Below are positions 17,779 through 26,970 of a DNA stretch of 64,000 bases, piece by piece. The position numbers and the translations under genes are program-made. The stretch comes from Dehalococcoidales bacterium. Lineage in GTDB: Bacteria > Chloroflexota > Dehalococcoidia > Dehalococcoidales > UBA2162. Location: the NCBI GenBank assembly GCA_016932435.1, contig JAFGCW010000013.1, positions 1 through 64,000 on the forward strand, in the 5' to 3' direction. Below the pieces are notes generated by a model. The model searched no databases and had not been told where the DNA came from. It saw nothing but the letters and a program-made list of their open reading frames with translations. Numbering within the stretch: the first letter of the stretch is position 1; every line of letters begins with the position of its first letter.

Positions 17779-18905
17779 AGAAAATAGCCGTCCTTGGTTC
17801 CACGGGTTCGATCGGGCGGCAGACTCTCGAGGTAGTGCGTGCCCTTCCCGACCATTTCAAGATCATTGCTCTGGCTGCCGGGAATAACACTACTCTCCTT
17901 GCAGAACAAATAAGTGAATTCAAACCTGAAGTAGTATTCTGCCAAGGAGATAAATCTCCCCTCGAAAAAACCGGTATCGATTACGGCTTCCTGCCACTGG
18001 AAGACATTGCTCTTTTACCGGATGCAGATATCGTCGTCATCGCAACTTCAGGTACAGCAGGGTTAAAGGCAACGCTGGCTGCTGCGAAAGCAGGAAAAAA
18101 TATAGCCCTGGCTAATAAAGAATCACTTGTCATGGCCGGACAATTTATTATTACCGAAGCGCAGCATAGTAATGCCGAGATTCTACCCATTGACAGCGAA
18201 CACAGCGCTATCTGGCAATGTCTCAGAGGTGAGACAGCACCGGAAAGGATTATCCTGACAGCATCCGGCGGCCCGTTCAGGGGATATACTCGGAATCAAC
18301 TCGAAAAGGTAACTGCCGACCAGGCACTCAAACACCCTTCCTGGCAGATGGGTGAAAAGGTAACCATCGATTCAGCTACGCTGATGAACAAGGGACTGGA
18401 GATAATCGAAGCCCGCTGGCTATTCGATATGCCCGTAGAAAAAATTAGCGTGGTCATACATCCCCAGAGTATAATACATTCAATGGTTGAATTCGCAGAC
18501 GGTTCTACGAAAGCACAGCTCAGTTACCCGGATATGCGATTGCCTATCCAGTACGCACTTATGTATCCGGAACGTCTTCCCAACGAAAACTTTAGCAAGA
18601 TGAACTGGGACAATATAAGAGATTTTACTTTCGAGAAGCCTGATTACGATACCTTCCCCTGCCTGAAACTGGCAATCGAAGCCCTCAGACAGGGAGGAAC
18701 ATACCCGGCTGCGTTATGCGCGGCAGATGAAGCTGCTGTAGAGTTATTCCTCAGGAATCAGATAGGCTTTATGGATATTCCCGGATTGATAGAACAGGTA
18801 CTGGATGAACACAAATCAGTAACCAATCCTGCACTGGATGATATCCTGGCGACCGATGCGCAGGCTAGAGAAAGAGTAATACAGATGGCAGGTATCGCAG
18901 GCTAA
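17763..18905 (+). CDS. dxr: 1-deoxy-D-xylulose 5-phosphate reductoisomerase
   Basis: 380 residues. Second step of the MEP isoprenoid pathway. The N-terminal NADPH-binding motif is VLGSTGSIGRQTLEVV, and ANKESLVMAG is near residue 118. The metal and substrate region has PIDSEHSAIWQCL and ASGGPFRG, followed by the flexible-loop region with HPSWQMGEKVTIDSATLMNK. Translationally coupled to cdsA upstream (overlap of 16) and to rseP downstream (overlap of 1). Confidence 0.97.
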   Translation: MGDSVKKIAVLGSTGSIGRQTLEVVRALPDHFKIIALAAGNNTTLLAEQISEFKPEVVFCQGDKSPLEKTGIDYGFLPLEDIALLPDADIVVIATSGTAGLKATLAAAKAGKNIALANKESLVMAGQFIITEAQHSNAEILPIDSEHSAIWQCLRGETAPERIILTASGGPFRGYTRNQLEKVTADQALKHPSWQMGEKVTIDSATLMNKGLEIIEARWLFDMPVEKISVVIHPQSIIHSMVEFADGSTKAQLSYPDMRLPIQYALMYPERLPNENFSKMNWDNIRDFTFEKPDYDTFPCLKLAIEALRQGGTYPAALCAADEAAVELFLRNQIGFMDIPGLIEQVLDEHKSVTNPALDDILATDAQARERVIQMAGIAG

Positions 18906-19972
18906 TGGATGTTCTTGTTTCGATATTAACCTTTCTGGTCATCATTATTGTGCTGATTCTCGCCCACGAGATCGGCCACCTGGTTGCAGCAAAATCGACC
19001 GGCATTACCGTTGAAGAATTCGGCCTGTTCTATCCACCACGGCTGTTTTCCTATAAATGGCGTGGAACATTATATTCAATAAACGCAATACCTCTCGGCG
19101 GATTCTGTAAAATGGCGGGAGAAGAAGACCCGGATGTGCCGGGAAGCCTTGCCAGTAAAAACACCGCAGTCAAACTGTGGGCACTCGGTGCGGGTTCTCT
19201 GATGAACTTCCTCCTCCCGATACTTCTTTTCTCGATAGCGTATATGATACCCCATAACGAGGTTACAGATGGTAATGTGAAAATACTTGATGTTTCTGAT
19301 AACTCCCCGGCGGCACTGACAGTTATGGTACCCGGCGATACGATTATCAGTGTGAACGGAAAGAACGTCTCCAGCAACAACGATGTCAGCCGGTATATCC
19401 AGATGAATCTCGGTACCGATATGGAAATGACGGTACTGCACGAAAACGGCACTACTGACACTGTATCTGTGGTACCGCGATGGAAGCCACCTGAAGGGGA
19501 GGGATCCGTCGGTATCCTGACTGCCACTGAAGACCCGGTTGTCGAAGAAGTAAGTTACCCGTTCTGGAAAGCTGTTCCGAAAGGATTCGGCTCCTGTATC
19601 GATACGTTCGTATTGTTCAAGAACGGGATAATCAGTATGATTATCGGTGCCGTACCTTTCCAGGTTGCCGGTCCTGTAGGCATCGCCGCGGTAACCGGTG
19701 AGTTTATCCAGGCAGGAATGAGTCCTCTGCTGGAATTCGCTGCCTTTCTCAGTATGAACCTTGCTATAGTTAACCTGTTCCCCCTGCCGGCGCTTGACGG
19801 CGGACGGATAGTCTTTGTCCTTCTCCAGTGGATCCGTAGAGGTAAACGAATATCTCCTCAAAAGGAAGGTTGGGTACATGTTATCGGCTTCGCTCTCCTG
19901 ATGGTCTTTTTCCTTGCCGTTACCTTCCAGGACATCATCCGAATTATCAGGGGCGACAGCCTGCTGCCGTAA
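18905..19972 (+). CDS. rseP: Site-2-type intramembrane zinc metalloprotease (RseP/RasP family)
   Basis: 355 residues, four membrane segments. The zinc site HExxH is at residues about 21-25 (AHEIGHLVAA) and the second ligand motif at about 297-305 (PLPALDGGRIVF). A single PDZ domain lies between them (SPAALTVMVPGDTIISVNGK). These proteases cleave membrane-bound regulators or signal-peptide remnants. Shares its first base with the dxr stop, a common arrangement in the cdsA-dxr-rseP block. Confidence 0.95.
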   Translation: MDVLVSILTFLVIIIVLILAHEIGHLVAAKSTGITVEEFGLFYPPRLFSYKWRGTLYSINAIPLGGFCKMAGEEDPDVPGSLASKNTAVKLWALGAGSLMNFLLPILLFSIAYMIPHNEVTDGNVKILDVSDNSPAALTVMVPGDTIISVNGKNVSSNNDVSRYIQMNLGTDMEMTVLHENGTTDTVSVVPRWKPPEGEGSVGILTATEDPVVEEVSYPFWKAVPKGFGSCIDTFVLFKNGIISMIIGAVPFQVAGPVGIAAVTGEFIQAGMSPLLEFAAFLSMNLAIVNLFPLPALDGGRIVFVLLQWIRRGKRISPQKEGWVHVIGFALLMVFFLAVTFQDIIRIIRGDSLLP

Positions 19973-19994
19973 GTATATATGTCACTCTTCGCTT

Positions 19995-20025
19995 TGTCAT
20001 TCTGAACGAAGTGAAGAATCTTATC
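19995..20025 (+). repeat. Short dispersed intergenic repeat between rseP and ispG
   Basis: TGTCATTCTGAACGAAGTGA followed by AGAATCTTA. This is the type of short motif commonly scattered between genes in such genomes. It occupies the place where the ispG ribosome site would be expected, and no clear Shine-Dalgarno is seen before ispG. Confidence 0.5.
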
Positions 20026-20039
20026 CGATAAATAAAAAA

Positions 20040-21086
20040 ATGAATCCACGTAGAAAATCGATACCCATACAGATCGGTAATGTTATAATCGGTGGCAACG
20101 CCCCGGTAGTTGTCCAGTCGATGACTAACACGGATACCCATGATGTTATGTCAACAATCAGCCAGATTAAGGAACTGGAAGAATACGATTGCGAGATAAT
20201 CCGGGTCGCCGTGCCTGACATACAGGCAGCGGAAGCTTTGAAAGGAATCAAAAAAGGTATCTCTATACCGCTGATCGCCGATATACACTTCGATCACCAG
20301 CTGGCGCTGGCTGCGCTTGAAGCCGGAGTGGACGGTTTGCGATTGAATCCGGGAAACATCGGTGAACCGGAAAACGTGAAAGCAGTGGTGAAAGCCGCCG
20401 CCGAGAGAAGCGTCCCAATACGCATCGGCGTGAATGCCGGGAGCCTGCCGAAAAAAGTTACTCCCGGTTTGACCGTGCCACAGCGTATGGTGGAAGCGGC
20501 GATGGAACACATCAATATACTGGAGAGCCTTGATTTTGGTCTGATAAAGGTTTCTTTGAAAGCGTTCGATGTACCCACCACCATCGAAGCATACCAGGAG
20601 ATCGCCGGGAAAATCCCCTATCCACTGCATATTGGGATCACTGAAGCCGGACCACCCCGGACCGGAGTAATACGCAGTGCGGTAGGCATCAGCACGCTGC
20701 TGTATCTGGGTATCGGCGATACCATACGTGTCTCGCTGACCACGCATCCGCGTGAAGAAGTGATAGCCGGATATGAAATACTGAAAAGCCTTAACCTCAG
20801 GCAGCATGGCCCGGTATTGGTGAGTTGTCCGACTTGTGGTCGCACAGAGGTTGAACTGGTTAAAATAGCCGAAGCCGTAGAGAAAGAGCTTCTGAAAATA
20901 GCCAAGCCGGTCAAGGTAGCCGTAATGGGCTGCATCGTAAACGGACCGGGTGAAGCCAAGGACGCCGACGTCGGCATCGCCTGCGGCAAAGGCCGGGCAG
21001 TCCTCTTTAGAAAAGGCGAACAAATAAAGACCATCGAAGAAAAAGATTTCGTTAAAGCCCTTATGGAAGAGGTGGGGAAGCTGTAA
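20040..21086 (+). CDS. ispG: 4-hydroxy-3-methylbut-2-enyl diphosphate synthase (flavodoxin/ferredoxin)
   Basis: 348 residues from ATG at 20040. An upstream in-frame ATG at 19914 would lie within rseP and adds no conserved sequence. Penultimate MEP pathway enzyme with a 4Fe-4S cluster. N-terminal TIM barrel: PVVVQSMTNTDTHD and LRLNPGNIGEPENVKAVV. The C-terminal domain carries the cluster cysteines in LVSCPTCGRTEVEL and VMGCIVNGPGEAKDADVGIA. It works in the same pathway as dxr, two genes upstream. Confidence 0.97.
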   Translation: MNPRRKSIPIQIGNVIIGGNAPVVVQSMTNTDTHDVMSTISQIKELEEYDCEIIRVAVPDIQAAEALKGIKKGISIPLIADIHFDHQLALAALEAGVDGLRLNPGNIGEPENVKAVVKAAAERSVPIRIGVNAGSLPKKVTPGLTVPQRMVEAAMEHINILESLDFGLIKVSLKAFDVPTTIEAYQEIAGKIPYPLHIGITEAGPPRTGVIRSAVGISTLLYLGIGDTIRVSLTTHPREEVIAGYEILKSLNLRQHGPVLVSCPTCGRTEVELVKIAEAVEKELLKIAKPVKVAVMGCIVNGPGEAKDADVGIACGKGRAVLFRKGEQIKTIEEKDFVKALMEEVGKL

Positions 21087-21111
21087 TATCCTTCTTACCA
21101 AGCGGTATCAA

Positions 21112-21906
21112 ATGTCAAAGCTTAAAATAACAACCGGCTACTCGAGTAATAATCTTCCCTATATGAAAATGGGTGACAGCCCCCGAATCCTCGTTGTCTT
21201 CGAAGGCTTGAATTTCAATCATAAACCGCCTGCAGGTATGGCTCTACGGATGAACTCGATGATGTTTAAGGTAATCGTTCAAGACTACACCGTATACATG
21301 GTCGGAAGGAAACCCGGTCTTCCCGAAGGTTATACAATGCGGGATATGTCCAATGATTACGCGGAAATGATACGCCATGATATCGGCACCATAGTAAATA
21401 TCTCCGGCGTCTCTACCGGAGGGCCGATAGCGCAGTGGTTCACCGTCGACCATCCCGAACTGGTCCGAAAGCTGGTACTAATCTCGACCGGGTACCGCTT
21501 GAGTGATTTTGGAAAGCAGGCACAGTTGAAGATGCTGGAAGCTGCCCGGACTGGCAGCAGGAGGACTACCGCTGCCTCGATGATAGGTTTGATATTAAAA
21601 GGTCTTACGGGGAGGTTAGTGTCAGGCCTGTTCTGGCTGATGGGTCCAATGATTTATGGGAGTGACATGTCCGATGGTATAGCGGAACTGGATGCCGAAG
21701 ATAAGTTTAATTTCAAGGAACGGCTTCCTGAAATCAAGGTCCCCACGCTGGTTATCGGAGGAGCTGAAGATCCTTTATACCTGATAAGAGAGACCGCCGA
21801 AGGAATTCCTGATGCCAGGCTTATCCTCTACGAAAACGCCGGTCACACCGCCATGATGAAAAAGGATTTCCAGAATACTGTACTGAATTTCCTGAATGAA
21901 GAGTAA
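21112..21906 (+). CDS. Alpha/beta hydrolase
   Basis: 264 residues. The nucleophile elbow is GVSTGG near residue 104, so the serine is the likely catalytic residue. The acid is in GGAEDPLYLI near 222 and the histidine in NAGHTAMMKKDF near 245. The substrate is unknown; a carboxylesterase or related hydrolase is likely. The C-terminus ends like a typical single-domain hydrolase. It is the first gene of the accessory block between ispG and proS and faces the ABC permease gene tail to tail, 13 bases away. Confidence 0.88.
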   Translation: MSKLKITTGYSSNNLPYMKMGDSPRILVVFEGLNFNHKPPAGMALRMNSMMFKVIVQDYTVYMVGRKPGLPEGYTMRDMSNDYAEMIRHDIGTIVNISGVSTGGPIAQWFTVDHPELVRKLVLISTGYRLSDFGKQAQLKMLEAARTGSRRTTAASMIGLILKGLTGRLVSGLFWLMGPMIYGSDMSDGIAELDAEDKFNFKERLPEIKVPTLVIGGAEDPLYLIRETAEGIPDARLILYENAGHTAMMKKDFQNTVLNFLNEE

Positions 21907-21919
21907 ATCCCGGAGCGTG

Positions 21920-23662
21920 TTACTCCATAACTTTAGCCCAAACCGCCTTGGATCGGAATCCTAGCCTTTCCAGTAGAGCATCACCTGCCATTACCCATAT
22001 CAGCAATATCAATACTAGCCACAGAGAAGGCCATTGCGCCATCCAGGGAGCTTGATGCATGTATTGTCTGCCTGTTCCCGTTAGCAGAATACCCAGTTCC
22101 GGGACCGGTGGATTGATACCGAAGCCATAGTAACCGGTTGATGCAAGGTAGAGAATACTACCGCCAACGGTGAATATACACATCACCGGTACAGCACGCA
22201 GCAGTCTTCTCAGCCAGCCTTCTTCCTCGGGCATGGTCAGATAGGCCTCTCTTACCATCGCCACGCCGCGTGGCAGCAGCACAAGGCTGACCACCAGAGT
22301 CGCCAGTATCGTGTGATGGTCGATGTCGCGATTTATCATACTCATCATCAGCCAGACCAGCACCAGCCAGGGAACAGCGGTTATCACGTTGCCGGGCAGC
22401 AATATCAGCTTTTCTAAAAAGCCCTTCCACCGGCTGTTTTTCTTTCCGAAATAACCCGCCAGCATCGCCCAGGCGGTGGCAAGCACTGCCAGTATTCCGG
22501 CACAGGTGAGACCGGCGAAGATATCCAGCCGTGTCGCGTAAAGCAGTCTGCTCAATATGTCGCGCCCGAGATTATCCGTACCAAGCAGATATGTCGATGA
22601 AGGTCCGGTAAGCCTGTCATCCAGGAAAATCGCGTTATACCCGTATGGAGCCAGCATCGGTCCGAATATCGCCACCAGCAGGACTATTCCTACCAGTACC
22701 ATACAGGCTATCAACCACCCTTTCGGTAAAGCGAATTTGAGGGGAGATTCTTCGTCTGATGTATTCGCAGTAACAGATATATCCGAGCGATGATAGGCAA
22801 TCTCTATCAGGTCGGCAATCAACTTTACCAGCACTACGATAAGAACGAATATCCAGACAATACTGAAGATTACCGGAAAATCTCTGGTCGATAAGCTTTG
22901 TCTCAACAACGTTCCGAATCCCTGCGGAATCACCATACTGGAGGTGATAGTGACGATGATTACTATTCCGATCAGCCGGAACAGCCTGATAATCATTTTC
23001 ACCGCCAGGTGCCGTATCGCCATACCCACCGGAATAGTGTTATTCAGGTTCGCTATCTCCCCATGACCTGCCTGTACCAGAAGCCAGGCAGGTAAGAGTG
23101 AAGCGAAGAATACGGAATATTTTGTTGATGCTGCCGAACCTAAGGTTGTCGACCAGCTCCAGCCGGTTGTCATGAGAAAAAGAGCGAGGACCATACCGAC
23201 GAGAGAAACGGGGGTACTGGCTCCGCAGGAGATAAGTACCAGTCGCAATATACTTCTCAGTTTCGCCAGCCAGCCGGGACGTGGTGTCACCTTGTTGATA
23301 AGTGTGCCGAGAAAAAGTAATATCGCGGCGATAACCAGGCTGAAAAGACCGGTCAGTGCGATTGATCCCAGTGTGTTGCCCAATCTCTCTCCGACCATCG
23401 TTGATACCGGCTCGCCCTTTGATATTGATGTATCCCAGTCCCAGTCCCAGGAATCGTGGGAAACAATTATTTCATTCTGACCTTCCTCGTTCATCAGGTC
23501 GATAATTTGGTCCGGTATAGCCCCTCTGAGCGCCAGCAATGCCAGCCAGGCTATCAGAATTACCAGTCCGGTGAAGGCTATCTTCTGCAGTACCGTAAGG
23601 AATACCGGTTTTTCATCAGTGCCCGTTTTGTTTTCCATCGCTTCCTGTATCTCAGTATTCAT
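21920..23662 (-). CDS. Fused DppB-DppC-like ABC transporter permease
   Basis: 580 residues holding both permease halves of a peptide/nickel-type ABC importer. Residues about 1-290 are DppB-like (GERLGNTLGSIALTGLFSLV; ending STRDFPVIFSIVWIFVLIVV). Residues about 310-570 are DppC-like (LAPYGYNAIFLDDRLTGPSS, LGTDNLGRDILSRLLYATRL). These halves are normally separate genes. The EAA loop that contacts the ATPase is poorly conserved in the first half. No ATPase or binding-protein gene is adjacent, so the gene is an orphan here. Substrate unknown. Confidence 0.8.
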   Translation of the reverse strand: MNTEIQEAMENKTGTDEKPVFLTVLQKIAFTGLVILIAWLALLALRGAIPDQIIDLMNEEGQNEIIVSHDSWDWDWDTSISKGEPVSTMVGERLGNTLGSIALTGLFSLVIAAILLFLGTLINKVTPRPGWLAKLRSILRLVLISCGASTPVSLVGMVLALFLMTTGWSWSTTLGSAASTKYSVFFASLLPAWLLVQAGHGEIANLNNTIPVGMAIRHLAVKMIIRLFRLIGIVIIVTITSSMVIPQGFGTLLRQSLSTRDFPVIFSIVWIFVLIVVLVKLIADLIEIAYHRSDISVTANTSDEESPLKFALPKGWLIACMVLVGIVLLVAIFGPMLAPYGYNAIFLDDRLTGPSSTYLLGTDNLGRDILSRLLYATRLDIFAGLTCAGILAVLATAWAMLAGYFGKKNSRWKGFLEKLILLPGNVITAVPWLVLVWLMMSMINRDIDHHTILATLVVSLVLLPRGVAMVREAYLTMPEEEGWLRRLLRAVPVMCIFTVGGSILYLASTGYYGFGINPPVPELGILLTGTGRQYMHQAPWMAQWPSLWLVLILLIWVMAGDALLERLGFRSKAVWAKVME

Positions 23663-23849
23663 TTCCCGTTTATCGGACTAAATACCGGTGAACATTATAC
23701 AGGAAAATTAAAAATATATCACATCGGATTTATCTAATGAGATAAGTCAGGAATATATACTGTCAGATTTCATCACGTTAAAGAAAAGGCTTACATTCCG
23801 ACACAGTAATGTGTAAGATAAGATAACTGAAAAATCACGCGAGGCAGGT

Positions 23850-24614
23850 ATGAATAGAGTAAAGCACAAGATAATTATAATCACCGGAGGTGGCTCGGGT
23901 ATCGGAGAAGCGACCGCTAAGCTGTTAGCCAGGGAAGGCGCGACTGTCGCAATCGTTGATATTGACGGCGAAGGCGGCAACAGGGTGGCCGGAGAGATAA
24001 ATCGCACCGGAGGCAAGGCCGGTTTCTATCACCTTGACGTGTCCAAAGAAAAGGACGTAGAGAAGGTTATTACCGAAATATGCGAGAAATATGGAAAACT
24101 GGATGTACTGGTAAACTGCGCCGGGATAGTCGGAAGCGACGCTCCGCCGCATGAGATAACGAACGAGCAGTGGGATACCGTGATGAATACCAACCTGAAA
24201 GGGCCATTCTTCTGCACGAAATACGCTGTGCCGTACCTGAAAAAAACCGGCGGCGGCAGCGTAGTCAACGTTTCATCGATTATGGGAATGCTTGCCGGTC
24301 CCACCATGGTTTACAACACCTCGAAAAGCGGCGTTCGGCATATGACAAAGAATGACGCCTATATCTACGCGAAAGATAATATACGCTTCAACTCGGTGCA
24401 TCCCGGATACATAGTCACCCCGCTATTCAAGAAACTGGCGGCTGAGAAAGACAGCTTCGAAGAATCGGTTTCCAGGGAGAGTATGATGATCCCGATGGGC
24501 AGGATGGGAATGCCGGACGATATCGCCAACGGTATACTCTACCTCGCGTCCGATGAGTCCAGCTATGTAACAGGCTCGGAACTGATAATCGACGGCGGCT
24601 GCATGATTGTGTAA
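23850..24614 (+). CDS. Short-chain dehydrogenase/reductase (SDR, classical type)
   Basis: 254 residues. NAD(P)-binding GGGSGIGE at about residues 13-20, VDIDGE after beta2 (suggesting NAD preference through the Asp), NCAGIVG near 90, and the catalytic Ser plus YNTSK (Tyr-x-x-x-Lys) near 155-160. The C-terminal GSELIIDGGCMIV is typical of the family. It reduces or oxidises an unknown alcohol/ketone. Convergent with the broken flavin oxidoreductase gene; a small hairpin (24688-24709) lies between them. Confidence 0.93.
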   Translation: MNRVKHKIIIITGGGSGIGEATAKLLAREGATVAIVDIDGEGGNRVAGEINRTGGKAGFYHLDVSKEKDVEKVITEICEKYGKLDVLVNCAGIVGSDAPPHEITNEQWDTVMNTNLKGPFFCTKYAVPYLKKTGGGSVVNVSSIMGMLAGPTMVYNTSKSGVRHMTKNDAYIYAKDNIRFNSVHPGYIVTPLFKKLAAEKDSFEESVSRESMMIPMGRMGMPDDIANGILYLASDESSYVTGSELIIDGGCMIV

Positions 24615-24728
24615 ATTGATGCAGACCTTTCCTGGTTGTAACAACGAAAGGTATCAACAAGTGTTATTGTTTTACAATAGAGAACATCTCCCTTTTTGAA
24701 AGGGAGAAACTACTTTTCCAGAGGTTTC

Positions 24729-26699
24729 CTAAATACCGAACGCTGTCATATACCCTTCGTGGATAGCGTCGAGAGATCGTCGCGGGAGTTTGCAGTCTCC
24801 TATCTCGTAGACTTCAACCAGCCTGTTTTTAAGTGCTTTAAAAAGCCGGTTTTCCGAACGATAGCCGGTCGCCATTACCACCGTATTGATATCCTGAATA
24901 ATGCGATCTTCACCGGATATGACGTCCGAGACCGTGACTGTCTTTTCTGATATCTCTTTAATGGTCGTATATGGGATTATGGTTACTCCATTGCTTTTCA
25001 GGCGTTTCCAGATAACCGGAATATGCGTGCCATACGCCAACGATTTCAGTCCCCAGTGAGCGCAGATTGCCGGAAACTCCGTTACCAGTTCGACCGACTT
25101 GCCCTGTTCCGCCAGGTAATCCGCCGTTGTCGGTCCTTCTGGCATTCCGGTAGTCTCGAACACGAGTACCTTGTCGCCTGTTACTACATGGTCTGCCAGC
25201 ACCTGTGAAGGACTGACAACATTATCCTGCTCACTGCCGGGCACAGGCAGTATATACGGATTTGCTCCGGTAGCAACGATAACCGCATCAGGATTTTCGC
25301 TGGTAATAAAGTCAGGAGTTACTTCGGTATTCAGCTTAACTTCCACTCCCAGCTTGCATATCTGGTTTTCCAGATACCTTGTTGCCTGGCTGAATTCCTT
25401 TCGACCCGGAGCCCTGCTTAAGATGTTGACCTGACCTCCCAGCCTGCCGCTCTTTTCATACAGGATAATATTATGACCCTTAATGGCAGCCACCCTTGCC
25501 GCTTCCATTCCGCCCGGGCCTGCGCCGACGACTATTACCTTCTTCTTCACCGCTGCCGGTTTGATAACCGCGTATTCCATCGATTCTTTATTGGCAACGG
25601 CATTCTGGAGACAGGTTGCTTCGACTTCGGATTCCCAGCACCCCTGGTTGCACCCGACGCACAACCGGATATCATCAACTCTCCCTTCAAGGGCTTTGTT
25701 GCCGAATTCAGGATCGGCAATCTGTCCGCGAACCAGCCCCACCATATCGGTATGCCCCCCGGCTATGGCTTATTCCGCCAGTTCCGGAGTATTTATCCGG
25801 CTTGTCGCTACTATGGGCACAGAGCCGACCGCCTGCCTGATCTTAGAAGCCAGCGGTATACTGATCGATCCGGCCGGAATGTACATGGAACCGATAGTAT
25901 ACGCATTCGAAGGTCCTTCACATCCCAGGCTTACTCCCAGCAGGTCGACATTCCCGGTGCCAGCCAGCGCACCGGCAATCTTAACGGTATCATCGATTCC
26001 CATTCCTCCGTGGCTGTAATCGTCAACGGACATCCGGATACTGACGATGAAATCTTTCCCGACAGCCGACCGTACCGCCAAGAGTATCTCTGTGGCAAAA
26101 AACGCCGGTTCTCCCTACCTGTCATCGCTCTGGTTCGACCACTTACTCCAGGACTGCTGGACCAGGTCGCCGTGACAGGCATGGATCTGAATGCCGTCGA
26201 CACCTCCCCGTTCGCACAGATTCGTATATTTGGCGAATAATTCCACGTGTTTTTCCAGGTCCGCTTCGTCCATGTTCTGCCATTCGGCAATACTCTCCAT
26301 CCGGGCAGCCAGTCCCGTATATCCAAGCGTCCCGTTGGAAGGGATCGAAAGAAATGCGTCGCTGAATATGTAAAGCTGGATTAGGCATAATGTATCGTAT
26401 TCGTGCAGCCTGTCCGCCAGTCTCTGGAGTTTTGGGATCAGGATTTCAGGAGTCGGAGGGTACGAAGGAGTCGGACCCAGGCGTATCGGTTTATCGTAAC
26501 AGCCGAGATTACCGACAACGGTCAATCCGCAGCCGCCCCTTGCACGGGCAGCCTGGTACTCGATAAAGGCACTCCCGTCAGCGCTGTCATCCATAAACGG
26601 AAGTGACGGCACGCCGTGCGCCGGGAAGACGATCCGGTTCCTGGCAGTCTTCGAACCGATCTTTATTGGAGTGAATAAATTCGGAAAATGTGCGGCCAT
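24729..26699 (-). pseudogene. NADH:flavin oxidoreductase (2,4-dienoyl-CoA reductase type) interrupted by two in-frame stops
   Basis: One continuous minus-strand frame of about 656 codons encodes an Old-Yellow-Enzyme TIM barrel, an Fe-S cluster region (CVGCNQGCWESEVEATC) and a C-terminal FAD/NAD domain (VIVVGAGPGGMEAARVAA). It is broken by TAG (revcomp of 26115-26117, after SNQSDDR, where the family has an aromatic residue) and TAA (revcomp of 25770-25772, after NTPELAE, where Lys is usual). Both fit single-base nonsense changes and no frame change is needed. The rest is well preserved, suggesting recent inactivation. Read-through or assembly error remain possible. Confidence 0.85.
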
Positions 26700-26970
26700 T
26701 GTTTTCCTCCGGAATGTTTCTCTGCAGCATCAGGAATATACTACCGGATTTTCAAAGGTATATCATCACTCTTCCCTGAAATAGCACCTGCCGAGTGTGA
26801 ATACTTCCAATATCAACAAAATACAGTTACAATAAGTAACGGGAAGAGTCAGATTACTTTTTCGGTAAGAGTTTAGGCCGGTATAAACCGGATTTATATA
26901 TTATCGATTCGGTTCCTCTCTCCAGACATTTTTTCGGTTCCTTCATGGATAGAAATGGTATTCTACTGAA

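Noticed and set aside
19914..20039. Upstream ATG giving ispG a 42-residue N-terminal extension
   Set aside because: The extension lies in the rseP gene and a dispersed repeat, and the family similarity begins at the ATG at 20040.
25473..26240. 255-codon plus-strand frame opposite the flavin oxidoreductase
   Set aside because: Antisense to a gene with clear domain structure; composition typical of a shadow frame.
24729..26699. Pyrrolysine or selenocysteine recoding of the interrupted oxidoreductase
   Set aside because: The two stops are different (TAG and TAA), neither site is known for recoding, and both are explained by single-base nonsense changes.
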